Positions 1 to 5,577 of a stretch of DNA of 6,697 nucleotides are shown here, piece by piece. The stretch is from Modestobacter sp. (lineage in GTDB: Bacteria > Actinomycetota > Actinomycetes > Mycobacteriales > Geodermatophilaceae), in assembly GCA_025966175.1 (NCBI GenBank), contig JAOPVN010000205.1, positions 1 through 6,697 of the forward strand, given 5' to 3'. The notes under the pieces were generated by a model. That model saw only the letters and a list, made by a program, of their open reading frames with translations. It ran no database searches and was not told the origin of the DNA. Position 1 is the stretch's first letter. Each line of letters starts with the position of its first letter. Both the position numbers and the translations under genes were made by a program.

Positions 1-1270
1 CCACCGGGCCCAGCACCTCGGGGATCACGTCGCCGGCCTTGCGGATGACGACGGTGTCGCCGATCAGCACGCCCTTGCGCTTCACCTCGCTGGCGTTGTG
101 CAGCGTGGCCAGCTGGACGGTGGAGCCGGCGACCTTCACCGGCTCCATGAAGGCGAACGGGGTGACCCGGCCGGTGCGCCCGACGTTGACCCGGATGTCG
201 TGCAGCTTCGTCGTCGCCTCCTCCGGGGGGTACTTGAAGGCGATGGCCCAGCGGGGGGCGCGGCTGGTCGACCCGAGCCGGCGCTGCAGCGCGACCTGGT
301 CGATCTTGACCACGACGCCGTCGATCTCGTGCTCGACGGAGTGCCGCTGCTCGCGGTAGCGCTCGATGTAGGCCCGCACGCCCGGGAGGTCGTCGACCAC
401 CGCGTACCGGGAGCTGACCGGCAGCCCCCAGGCCTCGAGCTGCTCGTAGGCCTCCGACTGGCGCTCGGGCTCGAAGCCGCGGCGGGCGCCGATGCCGTGC
501 ACCACCATGCTGAGCGGGCGCTTGGCCGTCTCGCGGGCGTCCTTCTGCCGCAGTGACCCGGCGGCGGCGTTACGCGGGTTGGCGAACGGGGCCTTGCCTG
601 CCTCCACCAGCCCGGCGTTGACCTCCGCGAACGCGGCGACCGGGAAGTAGACCTCGCCGCGGACCTCGAGGAACTCGGGGACGTCGTCACCGGTCAGCTG
701 CTGCGGGACGTCGGCCATCGTGCGCACGTTGGCGGTGACGTCCTCCCCCGTCGTCCCGTCGCCGCGGGTGGCCGCGCGGACCAGCCGGCCGCGCTCGTAG
801 ACCAGGTCGATGGCCAGCCCGTCGACCTTCAACTCGCACAGGTAGTTCGCCTCCGCGGCGCCGTCGCGCTCGGCGCGGGCGGCCCATGCCGACAGCTCGT
901 CGGAGGAGAAGGCGTTGTCCAGGCTCTGCATCCGCTCCGGGTGCGTGACCGGGGAGAAGGTGGCGGCGAAGCCGCCGTTGACCTTCTGGCTCGGCGACTC
1001 GGGGGTGACCAGGGCCGGGTGGGCGGCCTCGAGCCCCTTGAGCTCGCCCATCAGCTCGTCGTACTGGCCGTCGCTGACCAGCGGGGCGTCCTGCACGTAG
1101 TACGCGAAGGCGTACCGGTCCAGCTCCTCGGACAGGTCGCGGTGCCGGGTGCGCGCCCCATCCGGGACCTCCGTGAGGTCCTCCCGGTCGACTGTCGCGC
1201 CCACCGACGGCTGGTCGGCTTCGTCGACCGCTTCCTGCTCCACCTGGTCCGCGCTGCTCACGCTGCTCAC
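1..1270 (-). CDS. ligA: NAD-dependent DNA ligase LigA, N-terminal 423 codons (3' end beyond window)
   Basis: LigA seals nicks in duplex DNA during replication and repair in the cytoplasm. It forms ligase-AMP from NAD+, passes AMP to the 5'-phosphate and then joins the strands. An Ia-type domain (about residues 30-90) shows the AYYVQDAP and SDGQYDEL signatures. The adenylation domain has the nucleophile in ELKVDG (K148), then TRGDGTTGED (168-177), FANPRNAAAGS, EIDGVVVKID (D317, K322) and AFKYPPEE (K346). These match E. coli K115, D285, K290 and K314. An OB fold follows (VNVGRTGRVTPF, ATLHNASEV, RKAGDVIPE). Zinc finger, helix-hairpin-helix and BRCT domains should lie left of base 1. Start: the frame has a TAG at 1283-1285, and the only early starts are GTG at 1270 and GTG at 1261, duplicated by a 9-base repeat. 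No strong Shine-Dalgarno precedes either. The first 30 or so residues are acidic and poorly conserved. Upstream lies an HNH pseudogene, so the ligA promoter is probably within 1271-1368 or further up. Identity is very secure. Confidence 0.97.
   Translation of the reverse strand, partial: MSSVSSADQVEQEAVDEADQPSVGATVDREDLTEVPDGARTRHRDLSEELDRYAFAYYVQDAPLVSDGQYDELMGELKGLEAAHPALVTPESPSQKVNGGFAATFSPVTHPERMQSLDNAFSSDELSAWAARAERDGAAEANYLCELKVDGLAIDLVYERGRLVRAATRGDGTTGEDVTANVRTMADVPQQLTGDDVPEFLEVRGEVYFPVAAFAEVNAGLVEAGKAPFANPRNAAAGSLRQKDARETAKRPLSMVVHGIGARRGFEPERQSEAYEQLEAWGLPVSSRYAVVDDLPGVRAYIERYREQRHSVEHEIDGVVVKIDQVALQRRLGSTSRAPRWAIAFKYPPEEATTKLHDIRVNVGRTGRVTPFAFMEPVKVAGSTVQLATLHNASEVKRKGVLIGDTVVIRKAGDVIPEVLGPV
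1252..1269. repeat. 9-bp tandem duplication at the ligA start codon
   Basis: The unit CGCTGCTCA occurs twice back to back on the plus strand (1252-1260, 1261-1269) and is followed by C. Read on the coding strand, it encodes Val-Ser-Ser twice and gives two in-frame GTG codons (1270 and 1261), either of which could start LigA. The duplication looks like replication slippage. The two candidate starts differ by only three residues. Confidence 0.8.
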
Positions 1271-1299
1271 GGTATCCGGCGGCTACGACCGGAAACGGA

Positions 1300-1319
1300 C
1301 CCCGATGTGCCCCTCGGGG
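1300..1319 (-). repeat. Short GC-rich inverted repeat in the ligA leader
   Basis: CCCCGA (1300-1305) and TCGGGG (1314-1319) are perfect 6-base arms around an 8-base loop, about 30 bases upstream of the ligA GTG. In a leader transcript this could form a hairpin. No U-run follows on the coding strand, so I do not call it an intrinsic terminator. Inverted repeats of this size are common by chance at this GC content, so function is uncertain. Confidence 0.3.
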
Positions 1320-1368
1320 ACTCCCACGACGCCGTGCGGCATCGACATCTGTCGGTCGGCGCCCCGCG

Positions 1369-1850
1369 CTACCGGGCTGGGCCGATGAGGATCTGGGTGC
1401 CGTCGGGGCGGTAGGTGCGCCCTCGGCTGCCTGGCGGTGCGGTGTCGTCGCGAACGACTGAGAATCCGTGGTGGACCTTGGTGTGCAGAAGGACCACCCC
1501 CTCCCCACGACTCGCTAGCTCGCCGCGGGCCCCTGGGAGTGGCCGGGTGGTGGACGTCGCACCAGCGGGCCGGGGCGTGACATCCCGCGCTCTGCACATC
1601 TACAAGCGCCGCAGTGCCGGTCTCGCCGTTCCACCGCCCGGCGCAGGTGCGGCGGGACGACCCGCTTGTCCCGGCCCAGGTTCAGCGGCAGCCCGTCGGG
1701 GTCGAGGACCATCCGGGAGATCGTGGCGTCGCAGCCGGCCCAGCGGGCGGCCGCGGCGGAGAGCGTCGCGCCGAACCCGGTCTCCGCGTCCAGGGCCGAC
1801 TGCAACTCGCCCACGACATCCTCCCGACCACTCGGACATGTGTTCGAGCT
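1369..1850 (-). pseudogene. Degraded DUF222 / HNH endonuclease (13E12-like) gene
   Basis: The remnant resembles the C-terminal third of DUF222-HNH proteins, usually about 400-500 residues and multicopy in many actinobacteria. Three reading frames are needed. The first (stop at 1851-1853, readable down to about 1612) gives LSAAAARWAGCDATISRMV, LDPDGLPLNLGRDKRVVPP and HLRRAVERRDRHC, the usual lead-in to the HNH domain. The second, after a 25-base stretch at 1587-1611, gives GCHAPARWCDVHH, the zinc/HNH first half. The third gives LLHTKVHHGFSVVRDD, then RTYRPDGTQILIGPAR and a TAG at 1369-1371. The middle of the HNH module, where a conserved Asn and the second Cys/His pair belong, is shortened and scrambled. 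Most of the DUF222 region is absent. The frame changes, missing N-terminus and damaged active site all say the gene is dead. A GTG at 1814 with GGGAGGA just upstream could still start a 99-residue peptide ending at 1515, but that peptide would lack a working nuclease. The family call rests on motif memory, not on a search. Confidence 0.8.
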
Positions 1851-1933
1851 CTACCGCCGGTTGGCTCGTCGAGCAAGACGAAGTCCAGCTCAGAAGCCAG
1901 AGCGGAACGGGAAGTGAAGACGTCAGAGGTCAT
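1851..1933 (-). other. Segment between HNH relic and MetE-like stop; possible remnant N-terminus
   Basis: This stretch is less GC-rich than its surroundings. An ATG at 1931-1933 overlaps the MetE-like stop codon as ATGA, the usual geometry for translational coupling. The frame reads MTSDVFTSRSALASELDF and VLLDEPTGGRARTHVRVVGR, then continues out of frame across the HNH relic to a stop near 1682. The first 38 or so residues could be the surviving N-terminus of the HNH gene joined by an internal deletion to its C-terminal part. I do not recognise the peptide as a family, and chance is possible. No clear Shine-Dalgarno precedes the ATG. Confidence 0.25.
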
Positions 1934-2985
1934 TCGGGGAGCAGGTACTTCGCCGCCTCGCGGACGTGGGCCATCGCCGTCCGCGCGTAGGCCGGGCTGG
2001 CCCCGGCCAGCCCGCACGCGGGCGTGAGGGTGACGGCGGTGTGCAGCTGCTCGGCCGGGAAGCCCAGCTCCCGCCACCACGCGCTGAGCCGGCTGGCGGT
2101 CGCCTTGGCCGGCGGCAGGGTCGTGTCGGTGCCGGGGACGACACCCACGAGCAGGTGGGTGCCGGCCTCCACGGCCGTGCCGACGGCGTCCAGGTCCTGC
2201 ACGAGCCCCAGGTCGAAGGAGAGCCCTTCGACCCCGGCGGCGCGGAAGAGGTCCAACGGCGCGCGCTGGGCGCAGCAGTGCACGACGACCGGCGCGGGCA
2301 CCCGGCCGACGAGGTCGGTCAACTGCTCCTCGACGACCGTGGCCTCGACCGCGGGCAGCTTGCCGAACCCGCTGATGGTGGGCAGCCCGCCCTGCAGCAC
2401 GGCGGGGACCGACGGTTCGTCCAGCTGGACGACGACGTGGGCGCCGGGCACCCGGGCGGAGACGTCGGCGACGTGCGCGGCGATGCCCTCGGCGAGGGAC
2501 TGAGCGAGGTCACGCCGGGCGCCCGGGTCGACGACGGCGCGGTCACCACGGGTGCGCTCGAGGCCGGCGGCGAGCGTCCACGGCCCGGCGATCTGGAGCT
2601 TGAACGGCCCGGTGTAGCGCTCGGCGACCTCGAACAGTGCGTCCAGGTCCCGGGCCAGCATCTCCTGGGCCCGGCGCAGGTCCGCTCCGGGCCGGGACAC
2701 CAGCCGCCAGCCGGCCGGAGTCAGGTCGACGAAGAGGTCGACCAGCAGCGCCGCGGTGCGGCCGATGAGATCAGCGCCCGCGCCCCGGTCGGGGAGCTCG
2801 GGCAGGTGCGGGAAGTCCGGCAGCTCGCCGGTCACCAGCCGCAGCGCCTCGACCGGGTCGGTGCCGGGGAGGGAGCCGACGCCGGAGGCCGGCCCCCACT
2901 CGGTGGGGACCGGCCTCAGGCCTTGATCGTCGGTCTCGCCGCCCGGGGCGGTGTTGTCGTCCGGCAGGTCAGTCGGCGAGGCCAC
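1930..2985 (-). CDS. MetE C-terminal-domain-like 'methionine synthase' (cobalamin-independent type, short form)
   Basis: A 351-residue cytoplasmic protein of the UroD/MetE-like TIM-barrel superfamily, resembling the actinobacterial proteins annotated 'methionine synthase' next to ligA (for example Rv3015c). True MetE is about 750 residues, and this corresponds only to its catalytic C-terminal half. Seen: GVGSLPGTDPVEAL (35-48) near the N-terminus, QIAGPWTLA (131-139), QLDEPSVPA (187-195), VVVHCCAQ (233-240) and LTPACGLAG (320-328). H236, C238 and C324 align with the zinc ligands H641, C643 and C726 of E. coli MetE. The Glu ligand may be replaced by D258 in LSFDLG, so metal-dependent methyl or alkyl transfer is plausible. 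The methyl donor and homocysteine use are unproven. The start is a GTG that overlaps the nucleotidase end by 17 bases, with a poor Shine-Dalgarno. The first 30 residues are acidic and probably disordered. No alternative ATG or GTG lies between it and the conserved core. Family is secure, exact reaction is not. Confidence 0.9.
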   Translation of the reverse strand: MASPTDLPDDNTAPGGETDDQGLRPVPTEWGPASGVGSLPGTDPVEALRLVTGELPDFPHLPELPDRGAGADLIGRTAALLVDLFVDLTPAGWRLVSRPGADLRRAQEMLARDLDALFEVAERYTGPFKLQIAGPWTLAAGLERTRGDRAVVDPGARRDLAQSLAEGIAAHVADVSARVPGAHVVVQLDEPSVPAVLQGGLPTISGFGKLPAVEATVVEEQLTDLVGRVPAPVVVHCCAQRAPLDLFRAAGVEGLSFDLGLVQDLDAVGTAVEAGTHLLVGVVPGTDTTLPPAKATASRLSAWWRELGFPAEQLHTAVTLTPACGLAGASPAYARTAMAHVREAAKYLLPE

Positions 2986-5338
2986 GGCGACGACGGTAGC
3001 CCGCCGTCATGACGACGGCGCCGGTCAGCAGCAGGGCAGCACCGAGCCCGGCCATCTCGGCGACCGGAGCGCCGGTGTATGCCAGGGCACCGTTGCCCGA
3101 GCGGCCGCTCCCAGAACCGACCGGGTCCCGGAGCCCCCGCGGGGTGCTCGAGCCGCCGGCCGGCGGCGGGGAGACGGTGCCGCCGTCACCGCCGGTGGGC
3201 GCCGCACAGGTGATCCGGTTGCTCGTCGCCGTCCCGTGACCGACCGCCGGCGGGCTCACCGGCGAGTGCGCGGCGAAGTAGTCGACCGACGTGTCCACGT
3301 CCAGGGGGCCGGTGACCGGGTCGGTGCCGTGGGTGAAGCCGGTGAAGCTGTCACCGCCGGCGATCAGGAAGCTGTTCGCCACGACCCGGTAGCTGCCGGC
3401 CGGGTCGATCGGCGCACCGTTCAGCGTGATCGAGCAGGCGTCGACCCGGTCCCCGAACGGCCGGGCCGGGTCGTAGGAGTAGCTGAAGCCCTCGGAGGTC
3501 CCCAGGATCAGCTGCGTGGCGCGCGCCTGGTCCTTCTGGAACTGCTCCTCCAGCACCTGCTTGACGCCCGCGCCGGTCAGGGTGACCGCGTTGACCGTGT
3601 TGCCGAACGGCTGGACGTCGAACAGCTCGCTGTAGGTGACGTCCCCGGCGAGGATGTCGGTCCGCAGCCCGCCGGGGTTCATGAAAGCGATCACCGGATC
3701 GCCGTACGTCGGGCTCTTCAGCGCCTCCAGCTGGGCCTGGGCGACCAGGTTGCCGAGGCTGGACTCGGCGTCCCGGGTGGCCGCCGCCGGCGGAGCCCCG
3801 GCGCGGAGGATGTCCGCACTCGCCTGGCCGACGATCCGGTTGCCCTCGACGGACGACTGGGCGGTCCAGTAGTCCACGATCGCCTGCACGGCGGCATCCG
3901 GGGCGTTCCGGGTGACCGGCACGTTGTGCGCCGTGTAGTAGGCGGCGTTCCGGTCGACGTCACCGGTGAGCGGGTCGACCGACAGCCGGATGTCGGTCAC
4001 CAGCCGGCCGTAGAAGCCGGCCTGCGTGACCAGCCGTGGCTGGCCGGCCGGGTCGGTGAGCAGGCAGTTGTAGGCCTGGTGCGAGTGCGCGCTGATGATC
4101 ACGTCGACCGCGGGAGAGACGGCCGCGTTGATGTCGGTGATCGGCCCGGTCAGGCCCACGCAGCCGTCGTAGGGCGCCGGCGGCGCCGCGGCGCCCGCCT
4201 CGCCGCCCTCGTGGATGAGCACGCCGATGGACTGGATGCCCAGGGACTGCAGCACCGGCACCCACTGGTTGATGGCGGTGGCCTCGTCGATGAACTCGAC
4301 GTCGGCGATGCCGGCCGGGGAGACGATGGTCGGCGTGGTGTCGGTGACGACACCGATCAGGGCCATCTGCTTGCCGCCGCCGACGTCGAAGACCTCGAAC
4401 GGCGGGAGCATCGGCATCCCCGAGTCCTTCATGACCACGTTGGCGGCCAGGTAGGGGAAGTCCGCGCCGTGGAAGGGAGCGCCCTGGCTGTCGGTGAAGC
4501 AGCCATCGACCCCAGCCGTGACGCCGTCGCAAGCGGCCACGTCGTCGGAGAAGAACCCGTCGGTGGCCGCCGAGATGCGGCGCAGTTCCTGGGTGCCTCG
4601 GTCGAACTCGTGGTTGCCGACCGAGGAGACGTCCAGGTGCATCGCGTTCAGGATCTCGATGGTCGGCTCGTCCTTGAAGACGCTTGAGTTGAACGGCGAG
4701 GCGCTGATCAGGTCGCCCGCGCCGACGAAGAGCGAGCCGTCGGGGTTCGGCGTCTCGGCCTGGAAGGCGGCGCGCAGGTGGTCGACGGTGGAGGCCACGT
4801 TCGCCGCCCCGCCCACGACGATCGTGCCGTCGTCGGCGTTGCCGGGGATCCCGTCGGGACCAGGGCCGGTCCCGGTGGTGAGGATGCTGTCCCCGCCCGT
4901 GGTCAGGGAGATCCGGCCGTGGAAGTCGTTCATCGCGACGAGCTGGACGGGGATGTCCCCGGGCGAGGCGGCAGCGGCCACCGCCTCGGCGGCCGGCTCA
5001 CCGGCCGGCGCCTCCGTCGTGCCGGGCGCCTCGCCGGCGGACTCAGCCGCGGTAGCGGTGGAGTCGGTGGTGGACGCGGCATCGGTGCCGTTCGGTTCGG
5101 CAGGCGTCCCGGTCGCGACGGCGTCGCTGCTGGCGGAAGGGTCATCGGTCGACCCCGACCCCGACCCCGGCCCGGTGCCGGTGGAGTCGGTGGGGGTCCG
5201 CTCCGCCGCCGCGGTGGACGCCGCCGAGTCGCTCGCCGGCGTCGTGGCGGTGGGGTCGGCGAGAGCAGCCGTGGGCAGGCCCAGGACGGCGGACGAGGCC
5301 ACCGCCAGGACGGCGAGAGACAGGCGCGTTCGGCGCAC
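2969..5338 (-). CDS. Secreted, sortase-anchored 5'-nucleotidase / metallophosphoesterase
   Basis: An exported enzyme of the UshA/CD73/YfkN family that should release phosphate from nucleotides or related esters outside the membrane. Numbering is from the GTG at 5338. A signal peptide with basic VRRTR, a hydrophobic core and a cut after ALA (about 27/28) is followed by about 100 residues of Ala/Thr/Ser/Gly/Pro/Asp-rich linker. The metallophosphoesterase domain has NDFHGR (D138, H140), GAGDLIS (D209), VGNHEFD (N242, H243), H376, and AHSH (H418, H420), all the dimetal ligands known from UshA. The C-terminal nucleotidase domain has SSLGNLVAQ, NPGGLRTDI (R559), QPFGNTV (F578) and AGGDSFTGF. Six cysteines could form disulfides. 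The tail has a Pro/Gly/Ser spacer, LAYTG (752-756), a hydrophobic helix and RRRR, a class E-type sortase signal. Start: GGAGGA lies 4 bases before GTG 5338. An ATG at 5350 gives four more residues but has no Shine-Dalgarno. The end overlaps the MetE-like gene by 17 bases. Substrate specificity is unknown. Confidence 0.95.
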   Translation of the reverse strand: MRRTRLSLAVLAVASSAVLGLPTAALADPTATTPASDSAASTAAAERTPTDSTGTGPGSGSGSTDDPSASSDAVATGTPAEPNGTDAASTTDSTATAAESAGEAPGTTEAPAGEPAAEAVAAAASPGDIPVQLVAMNDFHGRISLTTGGDSILTTGTGPGPDGIPGNADDGTIVVGGAANVASTVDHLRAAFQAETPNPDGSLFVGAGDLISASPFNSSVFKDEPTIEILNAMHLDVSSVGNHEFDRGTQELRRISAATDGFFSDDVAACDGVTAGVDGCFTDSQGAPFHGADFPYLAANVVMKDSGMPMLPPFEVFDVGGGKQMALIGVVTDTTPTIVSPAGIADVEFIDEATAINQWVPVLQSLGIQSIGVLIHEGGEAGAAAPPAPYDGCVGLTGPITDINAAVSPAVDVIISAHSHQAYNCLLTDPAGQPRLVTQAGFYGRLVTDIRLSVDPLTGDVDRNAAYYTAHNVPVTRNAPDAAVQAIVDYWTAQSSVEGNRIVGQASADILRAGAPPAAATRDAESSLGNLVAQAQLEALKSPTYGDPVIAFMNPGGLRTDILAGDVTYSELFDVQPFGNTVNAVTLTGAGVKQVLEEQFQKDQARATQLILGTSEGFSYSYDPARPFGDRVDACSITLNGAPIDPAGSYRVVANSFLIAGGDSFTGFTHGTDPVTGPLDVDTSVDYFAAHSPVSPPAVGHGTATSNRITCAAPTGGDGGTVSPPPAGGSSTPRGLRDPVGSGSGRSGNGALAYTGAPVAEMAGLGAALLLTGAVVMTAGYRRRRGLAD
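3071..3085 (-). other. Codons for LAYTG, predicted class E sortase recognition motif
   Basis: CTG GCA TAC ACC GGC encodes Leu-Ala-Tyr-Thr-Gly, 38 codons before the stop. It is followed by a hydrophobic stretch of about 20 residues (AGLGAALLLTGAVVMTAGY) and RRRR. This tripartite order is the standard cell wall sorting signal. The LAxTG form rather than LPxTG is the one used by class E sortases of high-GC actinobacteria. No sortase gene is in this window. Confidence 0.75.
5151..5170. repeat. Short GACCCC tandem repeat in the nucleotidase linker
   Basis: GACCCC is repeated three times with a partial fourth copy on the plus strand. On the coding strand it specifies the Gly-Ser run in the disordered linker behind the signal peptide (GPGSGSGSTDD). 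Since the unit is 6 bases, gain or loss would keep the reading frame and only change linker length. Confidence 0.6.
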
Positions 5339-5342
5339 GGAG

Positions 5343-5348
5343 TCCTCC
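5343..5348 (-). promoter_or_regulatory. Shine-Dalgarno GGAGGA deciding the nucleotidase start
   Basis: The coding strand reads GGAGGA, then CTCC, then GTG at 5336-5338. This is near-perfect complementarity to the 16S rRNA 3' end at usable spacing. It sits inside the codons that would follow the upstream ATG at 5348-5350, and that ATG itself has no comparable site. This favours the GTG as the true start. Confidence 0.7.
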
Positions 5349-5455
5349 ATGGACAGGCGTCATCTGACCGCGCGCTGGCGGCCTGTTCAGCGGAGCTGAC
5401 GAGCCCGGCTGAGGGGCGGGGCAACGTGGGCCGGGTAGAACCGGTCCGTCACGGC

Positions 5456-5484
5456 ACGTTAGCCGCCGGCTCAGGGCGAGCCAA
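5456..5484 (-). promoter_or_regulatory. Candidate sigma-70-type promoter for the nucleotidase / MetE-like pair
   Basis: On the coding strand, TTGGCT (5479-5484) is separated by exactly 17 bases from TAACGT (5456-5461). This gives a 4/6 match to the -35 consensus and a TAnnnT -10, as is common in actinobacteria. Transcription would begin near 5448 and leave a leader of about 110 bases before the GTG at 5338. It lies in the only sizeable gap between mnmA and the nucleotidase. The call is by eye, and short promoter-like matches occur by chance. Confidence 0.4.
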
Positions 5485-5493
5485 GAGTCTGTT

Positions 5494-5516
5494 GTGAATC
5501 GACGGATTCCGTTCAC
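5494..5516. repeat. Nested inverted repeat upstream of the nucleotidase promoter
   Basis: Outer arms GTGAA (5494-5498) and TTCAC (5512-5516) enclose inner arms GAATC (5496-5500) and GATTC (5505-5509). The site lies about 10 bases upstream of the candidate -35 element. It could be an operator, or part of a weak mnmA terminator, though there is no U-run. I recognise no known regulator box in it, so it is recorded as structure only. Confidence 0.4.
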
Positions 5517-5577
5517 CGGCGCGCAATCCCCGGCTCGACCCGGTATCCCGCAGCGACAGGCGGACGGGGCCGGGACC

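Noticed and set aside
1300..1319. Hairpin as a terminator after the HNH relic
   Set aside because: Only a 6-bp stem with an 8-base loop and no U-run. Not distinguishable from chance in such GC-rich DNA.
687..1508. 273-codon open frame on the minus strand overlapping ligA and its leader
   Set aside because: It is an out-of-frame reading of ligA. The true frame, from GTG 1270, shows all ligase motifs. Only its early part (HNH relic region) overlaps real but unrelated coding remnants.
1515..1814. Intact small 99-residue gene with its own Shine-Dalgarno
   Set aside because: Its first two thirds match the HNH protein lead-in and its end is a frameshifted tail, so a pseudogene fragment is the better reading.
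1966..3012. 348-codon open frame on the plus strand opposite the MetE-like gene
   Set aside because: Low-complexity Gly/Arg/Asp-rich translation lying fully antisense to a recognisable gene. No family features.
2951..4687. 578-codon open frame on the plus strand opposite the nucleotidase
   Set aside because: It is a high-GC shadow. The composition is Arg/Gly/Val/Asp-rich without motifs, while the minus strand carries a complete motif-bearing enzyme.
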